Shown piece after piece: positions 1 to 9,600 of a DNA stretch of 64,000 nt. Made by a program: the position numbers and the translations under genes. Source of the stretch: Planctomycetota bacterium (lineage in GTDB: Bacteria; Planctomycetota; Phycisphaerae; Sedimentisphaerales; Anaerohalosphaeraceae); assembly GCA_013349435.1 (NCBI GenBank), contig DUZQ01000003.1:25488-89487 (forward strand), given 5' to 3'. Positions within the stretch are counted from its first letter, which is position 1. Every line of letters starts with the position of its first letter. The notes beneath the pieces were generated by a model. The model saw only the letters and a list, made by a program, of their open reading frames with translations. It ran no database searches and was not told where the DNA came from.

Positions 1-1721
1 ATCATCATATCGTTTTTATCCAGCAGTTGAAAATAGATGAATCTGTCGCAGGGTACGGCGAAGTATGCACTGCCATCGGCCTCAACGGGTACGGTTCCGA
101 GGACCTGTTTGGGATTGAAGTCCGTCCAGTTCACACCAGGGTCCTGACCACCCATACCCTCCCAACTGCCCGCATCTGAGAGACCACGCTTGCTCAGCAC
201 TTCGACAACACGAATCTTCTTAACAAGGCCCGGTTTGACACCTTTCATATGAGTACCAATATAAACATTCTGGATATAGAAGATGCCCTCTCCATTGCCG
301 TAGTCCCTCCGCGGCTGGATAACGGCCGGTCTGGGACTCGGAGCAAGAGGCATAGGGCAGTAGCAGCCTGACTCGTCGGCGTGCAGCTTTATCTCGTTGC
401 CGAAAACATCCACCAGGTAAATTGCGGTCTTGCCCATTCTCTCCGGTGCCCGAACACAAAGGAAATACTTTTCACTGAGGGGCCAGGGTGTGTTGTACCA
501 GGGTTTAACGTTTCGGAGACTGTCATCATGTCTGTGCATCCGCATATTTGCATCGTCTTCCCAGAGCTGGCGCACCTGGGGCGACCACGAGCGCACACAC
601 ATTCGAACCGTCCTACTCCTCTCGTTTTCCAGTGAATCTTTTTGTGGTTGTATAAAACGGTCTTTTACCTCGGCAGGCCATGTCCTTATAATAGACTCCG
701 GCCCGTCAATCGCTATCCGTGGAGCAATTATGGCAAGCGCTCCGCCAAGCCTGCTATGGTGAGTACCGAGTATGCAAAGAAGGCGTCCGGTGGCTGGTAT
801 GGTTCGTGCATTCCAGGCTGCGGATGGATTGGTTGTATTATTGCCCCATATCAGGGCCGGGTTTGTTCCATCAGGATTGGTAACCCAGAAACAATGGCCG
901 TCACTGAAATTCCGGTCAACATAGTCCCAGCGGCTGTAAAGAATCCGCCCGTCCGGCATCAATGATATTTGATTCTCGTGGGCCGTGCTTCGGGTGATTT
1001 GATGGATGTTGGCACCATCCAAATCCATACGAAACAGATGCGGCACCATTTGTGTATCACAGGGCACGTACTTCAGGTCGCGGCAAGAAGTGAAAAGGAT
1101 GCTGTCATCAGGAAGATAAACAGGGTCAACATCGCTGACATCCGAAGCATTTGTAATTTGCCTGACCTTCTTTTTTGGCGAGGCTGAATCGATTTCATAT
1201 ATGTTAAAATACTCGTTTTGATTGCGACTCATCGAAAAGAGAATCCGGTTTCCATCGAAATGGACACAGGGATTTCGAATGATTCCCTCGGCGGTTTCTA
1301 CGATTGTTTCAGTGGTTCCTGTGGCCGGGTCGAGGACTTTCAAAGCCGCTCCTGGTTTTTCGAAGGCATCTTGTTGCTCCAGCGGCATCCAGCGCTCAAG
1401 GTAATGATGGGTTCCGTCTCTGTCGGCGGCGCGGGCAACATAGAGCAGCGGTTGTCCGCTGACCAAAGGATTGGCCACCAGGGCCTGGCGTTGCAGGCCG
1501 GCAAATCCTTCTTCATCTACCGATTCAAGTTTTTCCAGATATACCCGGCCGTTGGGATACTGCTGGCCGAAGGTCTGAATCAAGTCTTCAACGGCAAGCC
1601 GCAACGATTCGACCTTGCTGCTGAATTCTTCGCCGGACGAATATCGCCTGCCGTCATCCGCTGCCGCCGTCAGCGTGCCTGCGGAATACGCAATCATTAT
1701 CAAAATGGTTGTTATTCGCAC
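1..1721 (-). CDS. Secreted beta-propeller protein with HZS-alpha-like domain (partial, 3' end outside window)
   Basis: An open frame of about 573 codons runs off the left edge of the window. It starts at a GTG (1719-1721) preceded by AGAAAGG; an in-frame ATG lies 8 codons further in. A hydrophobic N-terminus (ITTILIMIAYSAGTLTAAA) looks like a signal peptide. The middle carries TolB/WD40-like propeller motifs (DVDPVYLPDDSILFTS, ISLMPDGRILYSRWDY). Near the end GTVPVEADGSAYFAVP resembles the domain named after the hydrazine synthase alpha subunit, which is common in planctomycete secreted proteins that have nothing to do with anammox. No enzymatic role can be assigned. It lies downstream of the glycosidase cluster on the same strand, so a link to the polysaccharide locus is inference only. 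Confidence 0.8.
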   Translation of the reverse strand, partial: MRITTILIMIAYSAGTLTAAADDGRRYSSGEEFSSKVESLRLAVEDLIQTFGQQYPNGRVYLEKLESVDEEGFAGLQRQALVANPLVSGQPLLYVARAADRDGTHHYLERWMPLEQQDAFEKPGAALKVLDPATGTTETIVETAEGIIRNPCVHFDGNRILFSMSRNQNEYFNIYEIDSASPKKKVRQITNASDVSDVDPVYLPDDSILFTSCRDLKYVPCDTQMVPHLFRMDLDGANIHQITRSTAHENQISLMPDGRILYSRWDYVDRNFSDGHCFWVTNPDGTNPALIWGNNTTNPSAAWNARTIPATGRLLCILGTHHSRLGGALAIIAPRIAIDGPESIIRTWPAEVKDRFIQPQKDSLENERSRTVRMCVRSWSPQVRQLWEDDANMRMHRHDDSLRNVKPWYNTPWPLSEKYFLCVRAPERMGKTAIYLVDVFGNEIKLHADESGCYCPMPLAPSPRPAVIQPRRDYGNGEGIFYIQNVYIGTHMKGVKPGLVKKIRVVEVLSKRGLSDAGSWEGMGGQDPGVNWTDFNPKQVLGTVPVEADGSAYFAVPCDRFIYFQLLDKNDMM

Positions 1722-1776
1722 GATTTGCTAATTCCTTTCTCCAGTGTTTCGGTGGAACTTATTTGTTATTTAACGA

Positions 1777-1844
1777 GAGATTCTTCATCCGTCGTATATC
1801 CCGATGCATAATAGCATCGGGATATGCCGGATTCAGAATGACAA
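1777..1844. repeat. Dispersed palindromic repeat (CATTCTGA...GAATCTC family)
   Basis: Read on the minus strand this is a member of the interspersed family that begins TGTCATTCTGA and ends GAAGAATCTC, seen again near 34.8, 39.2, 45.8 and 56.7 kb. Its centre holds a perfect 10-bp inverted repeat (1798-1807 with 1814-1823, loop ATAATA). It separates the GH29 gene from the propeller gene and could act as a terminator, but there is no clear T-tract. Confidence 0.7.
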
Positions 1845-1859
1845 TTTTTAAGTTTTTTT

Positions 1860-3380
1860 CTACAGAGAGTATTGAATTTTGAATGTCCAGGCGTAATCGC
1901 ACGGGAGCGGCTCAGGAATCTTTTCGATTACCACATCCTCACCTTCCTGGTGCCAGGGAAGGCTCTCGATACTTCCGAGCATTATGATTTCAGAATCCTT
2001 TACAGGCTTTACACCGGGGATCACGTATGGAGCGTTTGGCTCGGCCAGCTCAATCGCATAAACAAAATTACCTTTCATAGTGAACCTTATTGACCCTGCT
2101 TCGGCAACGTCAACCCCGCCGGCAACGAACGGGGCGGGTTTTGAGGCGTACAGGGCCTCTTTGTTGACAGCCATCCACTGGCCCATCTTTTTCAAGGTCT
2201 CGACCTGGGACGGGGGCAGGGTGCCGTCAGCCAATGGCGCCAGACTCAGCAAGGTGATACCGTTCATGCTCTTGCGGTCCACTATTTCGTCAATTATTTC
2301 ATTGACGGGTCTGCTGACTGCATCTATTGAGTAAGCCCAGGAATGATTGGTCCCGAGAGATATATCTGTCTGCCATACATCCGGCTGGGCCTCGTCTAAC
2401 TGGTCGGCCTCAATATCCAGTACCGAGCAGGATAGGGGAAGGTCATCCGATTTACGGGTAACCACAACCTCCTTGCCCAGCTTTTCGGCCGTGTTGAAGT
2501 AATGCGCAAGGACAGACTTGACATATTTTTCACCGATATTACCTTTGTCACTAAAACCGTGTTCAAACCATATTTGTTCCGGAAGGTACTTGTCAATCAC
2601 CTCAATACATTTGTCGTGCCATTCCTTCTGGAAACTCTCAGAGAATGGCTCCTGCTGCCACATGCCGCCCTTAAAATCACGTTCCGGTCCGTAAAGACCC
2701 GCGTACTTCGGATTGTTGACATCTACACCATCTGGGCATATTATCCTTCCCGGATTAAAAAAGTCCCATTGAGCAAATCCATGAAATGATGCGAATGTTT
2801 TCATATCATATTTTCTGACCGCCTCGAGCATCTCTCCAACGACGTCGCGATGCGGTCCCATGTCCATTGAATTGTACTCGGCAATCCCGCTGTCCCACAT
2901 TGCAAAGCCGTCGTGGTGGATCGCTACAGGACCTGCGAAATCGGCACCCGATTGTTTGAACAGTGCAGCCCATTCATCCGGATTCCATTTTTCAGCCTTA
3001 AACATCGGAATAAATTCCCTGTATCCGAATTCAGTACCCGGCTGGCCATATACCTGCTTGACGTAATCATACGTGTTCTTATATTTAGTCTTGTCAACGT
3101 GAGCCCACGCTTCCGATTTACCACCATCCGGCTGGTACATATTACGGCCGCCCCAGCATCCGAAAGCAGGCACTGAATAGACTCCCCAGTGGAAATATAT
3201 TCCCAAGACAGCATCAGAGTACCACTTGGGGGTCTGGTGCCGACCTAAAGATTCCCATGTGGGTTCGTAAGAAACATTTCCATCGTCAGCATCATTTTGA
3301 ATTTTACTATTACAACAGCCAATTAATGCTACGATAAGCAAAACACCGATTAAATAAGAAAATACGCTTGTTGTTTTCAT
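1860..3380 (-). CDS. GH29 alpha-L-fucosidase-like lipoprotein with substituted nucleophile
   Basis: A 506-residue protein. A lipoprotein signal (lipobox LIGC at about residues 19-22) predicts an outer-surface or periplasmic anchor. GH29 features follow: HQTPKWYSDAVLGIYFHWG near residue 50 and IHHDGFAMWDS near 155. At the position where GH29 enzymes carry the aspartate nucleophile (WFDxG or similar) this protein reads IWFEHGF, a Glu; the codon is GAA in the DNA. Family knowledge says that Asp forms the glycosyl-enzyme intermediate, so activity may be altered or lost. The ATG is preceded by AAAGGGGG. It is downstream of the aldo/keto reductase and LamG genes in the same cluster. The GH29 domain fused to GH3 at 6.7-8.1 kb keeps the usual Asp. 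Confidence 0.9.
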   Translation of the reverse strand: MKTTSVFSYLIGVLLIVALIGCCNSKIQNDADDGNVSYEPTWESLGRHQTPKWYSDAVLGIYFHWGVYSVPAFGCWGGRNMYQPDGGKSEAWAHVDKTKYKNTYDYVKQVYGQPGTEFGYREFIPMFKAEKWNPDEWAALFKQSGADFAGPVAIHHDGFAMWDSGIAEYNSMDMGPHRDVVGEMLEAVRKYDMKTFASFHGFAQWDFFNPGRIICPDGVDVNNPKYAGLYGPERDFKGGMWQQEPFSESFQKEWHDKCIEVIDKYLPEQIWFEHGFSDKGNIGEKYVKSVLAHYFNTAEKLGKEVVVTRKSDDLPLSCSVLDIEADQLDEAQPDVWQTDISLGTNHSWAYSIDAVSRPVNEIIDEIVDRKSMNGITLLSLAPLADGTLPPSQVETLKKMGQWMAVNKEALYASKPAPFVAGGVDVAEAGSIRFTMKGNFVYAIELAEPNAPYVIPGVKPVKDSEIIMLGSIESLPWHQEGEDVVIEKIPEPLPCDYAWTFKIQYSL

Positions 3381-3430
3381 AGTTTATACCCCCTTTATGG
3401 ACAGTTTAAGAGTTACCCTTTAATCTGCAC

Positions 3431-3447
3431 CACGGCGATACGCCGTG
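3431..3447. other. Small intergenic hairpin
   Basis: CACGGCG-ATA-CGCCGTG is a perfect 7-bp inverted repeat between the aldo/keto reductase stop and the GH29 start. No T-tract follows on either strand, so it is not a classical terminator. Confidence 0.4.
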
Positions 3448-3509
3448 CGCCTGCAAAAAACTATGTATCCCCCAACTAAGACCTGAGGGAAGTTCCCTTT
3501 TACAAAAGC

Positions 3510-4499
3510 TTACATCGGGAAAAGCGGTTCCAATCTGGCTGCGAGGTGTTTTAGTTTCTTAGTCCCTTCATCTGTAATCGGTTGTAAATCAGGCCCTAAC
3601 TTCAAGGCCATCTTATACAGATTCTCGTCGCCCGGCGGTATTGCCGCCGTCACACCCTTCTGCGACAACGTCCAACTCAACGCATCCTTCGCTAAGGGCA
3701 GGTCCACAATTGGTTCATACTCGCACTTTGGATAATACTCATGAGTTGATTCCAGAACCGGCAGGCGTTCTCTGATCATGGACTTTATTGCAAGAATTCC
3801 CATTCCGCGCCTGTTAGCTTCCGCCAGGACTCTCTCTGAAAGCTTACCGGTATAGTGGCAACAGAAATTTATTGGAAACATAATTGTGTCAAAATCGAAC
3901 TGCTTCATTACTCCAAGTGCCACCTCGGTCGAATGCGCCGAGAACCCGATATGCTTTATCAGGCCCTGCTCTTTGGCCTTTACGAAAGCGTGCACGGCAC
4001 CTTTCTTGGAAAAAGCCACTTCGACATCGTCGATAGGGTCATCAAGATTATGAAACTGATACAAGTCCAGATAGTCGGTTTTGAGATGCTTTAGAGACTG
4101 ATGCAGCTCTTTCTCGGCTCCTTCACTGTAACGCCTGGCGGTCTTGCAAGCCAGAAATACATCCTTACGAAACGGCTCAAGTGCCGGGCCAAGCTTTATC
4201 TCGGAATCACCGTATTCCGGCGAAACATCGACATAATTGACTCCTTTTTCGATACTCATTGCAACAATCTTATTCGCATCAGACTGCTTCTGGCCTGCCA
4301 GGACCATGCCGCCCAGACCCAGAATCGAAAGCTTCTGACCCGTTTTACCCAAAACGCGACGGGGCAAGAGTGCAGCTTTGGCATCTGAATCTGAACCGGG
4401 TTTCGCCGAAGATTCTTCGGATAAATACAAGGCCCCGGCCCCGGCTGCTGATGCCCACAAAAAATCTCTTCTGTTAATGTTGTTTCTTTTCTTTCCCAT
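3510..4499 (-). CDS. Tat-exported aldo/keto reductase
   Basis: A 329-residue AKR-superfamily protein. A twin-arginine signal (NRRDFLWASAAGAGALYL) at residues 9-27 predicts folded, cofactor-loaded export. The catalytic tetrad is visible: Asp and Tyr in YVDVSPEYG, Lys in FLACKTARR, His in LDLYQFHNL. NAD(P)H-dependent reduction or oxidation of a carbonyl or sugar is the family role; the substrate is unknown. ATG start with upstream GGGAG. Tat-exported oxidoreductases within glycan clusters are frequent in planctomycetes, and it could oxidise a released sugar, but that is inference. Confidence 0.9.
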   Translation of the reverse strand: MGKKRNNINRRDFLWASAAGAGALYLSEESSAKPGSDSDAKAALLPRRVLGKTGQKLSILGLGGMVLAGQKQSDANKIVAMSIEKGVNYVDVSPEYGDSEIKLGPALEPFRKDVFLACKTARRYSEGAEKELHQSLKHLKTDYLDLYQFHNLDDPIDDVEVAFSKKGAVHAFVKAKEQGLIKHIGFSAHSTEVALGVMKQFDFDTIMFPINFCCHYTGKLSERVLAEANRRGMGILAIKSMIRERLPVLESTHEYYPKCEYEPIVDLPLAKDALSWTLSQKGVTAAIPPGDENLYKMALKLGPDLQPITDEGTKKLKHLAARLEPLFPM

Positions 4500-4563
4500 A
4501 ATTCACGCTCCCAAGAAACCTGTCAAATAACATTTTCCGTTCAAACGACAAAAAAACATTATA

Positions 4564-6624
4564 CTAATCTGTTTTCGATATTTCAACCCCCACTGTTTCA
4601 TCAGACTCGGCCTGAATCCAGATAATAAGGTCCGTTCCTTCAAGACTGTCGCGGTATCCGGCCCTGTAGCCGTCGGCCTTTTCGAGTTTCCTGCCGTTCA
4701 TTTTCACCCCGACCCGGCCCTGGCCCCAGCTTTTCACCACAAAGCAGGGGTTAATAACCGGCGACGCCTTGCTTGCTTTGAGCTTGAAGCCCAGCTTCGA
4801 CACACCGCCGGGCCTCTTACAGACAAGCTGATATGCACGCTCTGTCGGGTCATAACCCTCATTTACAAAGTCCCCTTTGTTTTCACTAAGCTCCAGACCG
4901 GCAGGATACGACCAGGACCCGGCAAGCGGCACAAGCTCGCCTGCTGTCTTTTTCGTCAGGCCGTTGAGCAATATCTTTGTCATTGAGTTGTTTGTGACAG
5001 AATATGCATCCCAGTTGCCGTGCGATAAAGAGCAGTGAGAAGCCATGTCCGAATCCTGCGCATACCGTCCGTCACTCGGCTTCTGCGCTGTCGGCCAGTG
5101 GTTCCACCACGGGAATATACTCACGTCGCGCCGATGTTCATGTGAATAAATATCTATCACCGGATTGGACTGCGGCCTCATGATTGCAAAAGGTTTATAC
5201 TCGGACCTGGTATTAACCAGATGTATGTTCGCTCCTTTTGGCTCGGTAGCATACCCATCCTTTCCGGGGGCACCCTCGGCCCATGAGTACGTGTGTGTCT
5301 GACCGGTCATATTCGCCAGCTCAAGCGCTTCGGTGTGCAGCACCTGCTCGGGCCGCTGGCCCGGACTCATAACGATTATCGCCTCGTGCCACTGGTGAGG
5401 CTCCTTGAGACGTGAGCTGTGCAGTGTTATCTTCCGTACAGCGACCTGGTCGGGATAAATTGTATATACCTCGTCCGTCCAGTCGCCCCAGCCGGTAATA
5501 TCATCAACGTATATCATATTGTACCAGTTATCAACCAGGGCATAACGCCAGTGGACCACCACCCGAGCCGGATTGCTCTCGATTATCCTTGCGTGCGAAT
5601 GTTCGCACCTTTTGTCACTCATCGGCTCATGGCATCCCTTGCCACTCCATGCCTCGTTAAATTCGTTGTCATACCATATCTCGTTCTCCGTCACCCAGTG
5701 GGGTATATAGCTCGTTCCGCGCCAGAAGACAAACTTACACGGCGACTTATCGAACCGCACCACGACATCCGCATGCTCACCGACCCGCCATATAGCGTCC
5801 CAGGCGTCATAATATTTCAGCGTTGTATATATAGCTCCGAACTTACCCGCCTTCATCGGCCCGGCAGGAAGCTTCCTTTGCGCGAGCGGGGGGCCGGCCG
5901 AAGGTTTATGATTTTCATAATATTTTCCCAGTTCTTCAGCCGATACAGCCCCGTCATAAATCCTCAAATCATCTATTATCCCGTCGAAAAAAGTATAAAC
6001 ATCGGCTGTACCGAACGGCCTTATCGCTCCATAGGGTTTTCTCTTCACGCTGGGCCGGCCGATAAGCATCTGGGTTCCCGAAGCCGGCTCGAACTTACCC
6101 TCGCACTTCTTCGCCGCTACCTCTTTACCGTTCAGGTAAAGCTTCAAACCCTCCCGGCTACTGTAAACCCCCGCAACATGAACCCATTTGCGCAGCGGTA
6201 TCTTGGTTTCATCGACAGCCTCGCACCATTTTTCCCCTGTCTTGACCTTAAAACCGGCTCGGCCAAGCGCATCAATCCCCAGAAAATATCCCTTATCCGC
6301 AGCCTCGCTTTGGTCGGCTATCGGGCACCAGTTTGTAGGATACGCCCCCAGCGCTATCCATCCTGCGACACTAAAATCACCCGTTATCTTCGGCGCATCA
6401 CCAGCCGTTCGCTCAACGTAGCTCGAATTTCCGTCAAGCTCAAGCCCCTTACCAACGGCTCCGTCAACGAGCCTGTAAAAAGAGCCGTGCACCTGGTCGG
6501 TTCCCCCGGCAAGTTCATCCAGAGAATCGAACGTCCAGCATTCAACCGCAAAGCTGACGGCTGAGATTAACAGAACTATGAGAACACTTACTAAAACAAA
6601 ATTCTTCTTTTCCATTTCAGTCAT
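4564..6624 (-). CDS. Secreted LamG-domain protein of an uncharacterised paralogous family
   Basis: A 686-residue protein with a signal peptide (FVLVSVLIVLLISAVSFA). Residues about 28-240 are a LamG/concanavalin-type lectin fold: FSVAGWIALG, KWVHVAGVYS, LYLNGKEVA, IDDLRIYDGAVSAEE. The remaining 430 residues match two other proteins in this window (13,476-14,837 and 24,551-25,969). Shared marks are WGDWTDEVYTIYPD, ANIHLVNTRSEYKPFAI and a C-terminal NPCFVVKSWGQGR...LIIWIQ block. No known catalytic family is recognised. Its place among fucosidases and sulfatases suggests glycan binding or cleavage. A second in-frame ATG three codons in (6615) has the better-spaced upstream GGATGA. Confidence 0.85.
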   Translation of the reverse strand: MTEMEKKNFVLVSVLIVLLISAVSFAVECWTFDSLDELAGGTDQVHGSFYRLVDGAVGKGLELDGNSSYVERTAGDAPKITGDFSVAGWIALGAYPTNWCPIADQSEAADKGYFLGIDALGRAGFKVKTGEKWCEAVDETKIPLRKWVHVAGVYSSREGLKLYLNGKEVAAKKCEGKFEPASGTQMLIGRPSVKRKPYGAIRPFGTADVYTFFDGIIDDLRIYDGAVSAEELGKYYENHKPSAGPPLAQRKLPAGPMKAGKFGAIYTTLKYYDAWDAIWRVGEHADVVVRFDKSPCKFVFWRGTSYIPHWVTENEIWYDNEFNEAWSGKGCHEPMSDKRCEHSHARIIESNPARVVVHWRYALVDNWYNMIYVDDITGWGDWTDEVYTIYPDQVAVRKITLHSSRLKEPHQWHEAIIVMSPGQRPEQVLHTEALELANMTGQTHTYSWAEGAPGKDGYATEPKGANIHLVNTRSEYKPFAIMRPQSNPVIDIYSHEHRRDVSIFPWWNHWPTAQKPSDGRYAQDSDMASHCSLSHGNWDAYSVTNNSMTKILLNGLTKKTAGELVPLAGSWSYPAGLELSENKGDFVNEGYDPTERAYQLVCKRPGGVSKLGFKLKASKASPVINPCFVVKSWGQGRVGVKMNGRKLEKADGYRAGYRDSLEGTDLIIWIQAESDETVGVEISKTD

Positions 6625-6655
6625 CCGTTATTCATTACAATTCTATTTAATTTTA

Positions 6656-9600
6656 CTACCTGTGTTTTCTTACAATTTTGAACACAAAGGCATGCTCGCA
6701 CGGTCTTTCGTCCGGGGTTTTAATAGTAAGACCTTTTCCTTTCTCAAGCTTCCAGTCCAGTTCTTTGCCGTCGCCTAACATCGTGATTGACTGAATCTCA
6801 CCGGGATATAAATTATATCCTTCAACATCCCAGACGGATTTAGCTGTAATACTTTTGATTAATACTTCTTCGCCGGGCCAATCAAGAACAACGGCATAAA
6901 GATTGTCCCCTTTTACCGTAAAACGAATATCTTCGCCGGTGTAATTCAAGTCAGCTTCATTAAATGAACTGTCACCCCGGCCTTTCCTTCCAACATTTGT
7001 CGGCCCTTCACCGTATTTGGTCCACGCACGCGTACCATAAATGGCCTCACCGTTTATAGCTAACCATTCGCCCATTCCCAACAGTCCTTTTTTGGCGCCA
7101 TCGGGAATAGTTCCATCGTGTTTAGGCCCGACATTCATTAACAAATATCCGTTCTTGCTCACCCTGTCAACAAGGTTATCCACTAACCTGTTAACCGATT
7201 TATAGTTTAAATTCGGGATATAACCCCAGGCCCCCTGGTCATCGATGGAACTGTCCGTAATCCATTCATAATGAGTTAAATATGCTTCCTGGCCCAGTTC
7301 ATAATCCAACAAACCAACCCCCAAAGGCAGGTCATGACCTTTATAGGAAATAATAACCTCCTTATCCAGAGCCGAAGCTTTATTGTAATAGTAAGCTACA
7401 AAGTCTTTTACATAATCTTCACGGATTCTGTCGAGGCCGTAATCAAACCACACAAAATCCGGCCCATATTTGTCCACAACTTCGATGAGTTTTCCGTACC
7501 ATTCCTGATGAAAATCTTCATCGATATAGGGTTCGCCCCTTTCGTGAGGTTGTCCATAGAGGTCCGCATATTCGGGATTGCCGGCATCGGTTGATTTGTC
7601 CCATACAGTAAAAAAGTCCCAGTTGGCGGCATGGTGAAAGGCGGTTACGAATTTCATTCCTTCGGCTTTGATTGCCTTTTCCAGTTCACCGACGACGTCT
7701 CTTTTGGGTCCCATATTGGCAGCATTCCATTTTGACCATTTTGTGTCCCACATCGCAAATCCGTCATGATGTTCGGCTACGGGGCCGGCAAACTTTGCCC
7801 CGGCTTTTTTAAACAGTTGGGCCCATTCTTTAGCATCGAATTTTTCGGCCTTGAAGTAGGGAATCAAATCCTTATATCCGAATTCAGGAGTTATTTTCCC
7901 GAATCTTTCATAAAACTCTTTGGCTTCCTTGTGATTCGGTCTGAGATACGCTATATGGCTGTTCCAGGTTGCATTGCTGCTGGTCGCCGTATAGCAGTAA
8001 ATGCCGAAATGGGTATATATTCCAAATTTACCGTCTTTGAGCCACCGGGGCGTCTGATGCATACTGAGCGATTCCCACCCCGGTTCGTAAGGACCGTTTC
8101 CAATCGGTGTTTGTGCTGATATTTGTGTCAGCATTATTTTTTCTTTTAATTTTATATCAGCCGATGAAGCACCGATTTGAATTTCAAATTCACCGGGCTC
8201 GACCTTCCAGGATGAAGTATCTTCGTCCCAGAAAGCAAAGTCCCGTTTCTCAAGTGTGAAATATACCGTTTTCTTCTCGCCTGCTTTCAAATGAACTTTT
8301 TCAAAATCCTTAAGTTCTTTGGCGGGGCGCTCTACTGTAGCTTCCAAATCTCTTACATAAAGCTGCACTATCTCTTTGCCGGCTGCTTTGCCTGTATTTG
8401 TTACGTCAACTTTCACTAAAACATCGTCGCCGATTGTATATTTTTGGGCGTCGGTCTTTAAGTTGGAATATTCGAATGTAGTGTATGACAGGCCGTGCCC
8501 GAAGGCATAAAGCGGCTGGATGTTTTTATGTTCGTACCAGCGGTAGCCCGCGAAAATCCCTTCTTTATAGTTTATGTCATAGACAGGCTTTCCCATAGCC
8601 ATATCGAACTCGAAGTCGGAATATAATTCCTCGCCTTCGGGCAGATACGGATAACCGGGCGAATCTTCAAATCTGCGTTCGATTGTAATCGGCAGTTTCC
8701 CCGAAGGATTTGTTGTACCGGCGATAATTTCTGCTAAAGCCTTATTGCCAACCTGGCCGGGATACCAGCAGTATAAAATCGCCGGCACCTCGTTGTTCCA
8801 TCTGCTCATGTTTTTGCCGCCGCCTGTATATATAATAACCACTGTTTTATCATTCAAGGTTGCAATCCTGCCGATGTCGGTGTTAATATATTCAGGCAAA
8901 TCGAAGGGGACATCAGAACCTTCGCTGTCGTATGTTGCTGCACTATAGATTACAACTGAAGCTTCGGTTATTTCTTCATCCGTCGGTTCTTCAATGTGTT
9001 TCACATTTTCACCGAATTGTTCTTTTAAGGCATCAAGCAGAGTAACCTGGTCAAAGCCGATTACATAGGCCGCTCCGCCTCCAACAGCCAACTTGTCAAC
9101 GTATCGGCCGGTTACCAAAATGACGTCATCTTGTTTTGCGTGGAAGGGCAGGGTTTGGTTGTCGTTTTTAAGCAGTACAATGCCCTGGCGCGCCGTATCA
9201 AGTGCCACCTCAACGTGCTTGTCATAATTATTTAAATAAGAAGTATCCTTAACGGTTATTTCATCAAATCTCATAGCAAACGCTGTGGCCATGATGTTTT
9301 TGACCATCCGGTCTATGTCCTGTTCTTTCACTTTACCTTCTTCAATCAGTCCTGGAGCTTCCCGCCGAAGGTATTCTGCAGGGTCATTCTCACTGTAAAT
9401 ACCGTCTTCGGTTTCGCCCGGCATATCGAGGTCCAGGCCCGACTTTATTGCTTTTTCAGCATCCCAGATTGACAGCCAGTCACTCATAACAAGCCACTTA
9501 AAGCCTAAATCTTTACGCAGCAGTTTGCTAATCACATATTTGCTGTGCGGGCAATATTCGCAGTTAACCTGGTTATATGCCGTCATCACGGCCATCGCAC

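Noticed and set aside
1..1721. Hydrazine synthase and an anammox lifestyle
   Set aside because: Only a domain named after that enzyme is seen; heme-binding motifs and other anammox genes are absent.
5419..6564. 381-codon plus-strand open frame
   Set aside because: It lies antisense to the LamG-family gene, has no family features, and the minus-strand protein has a clear signal peptide and domains.
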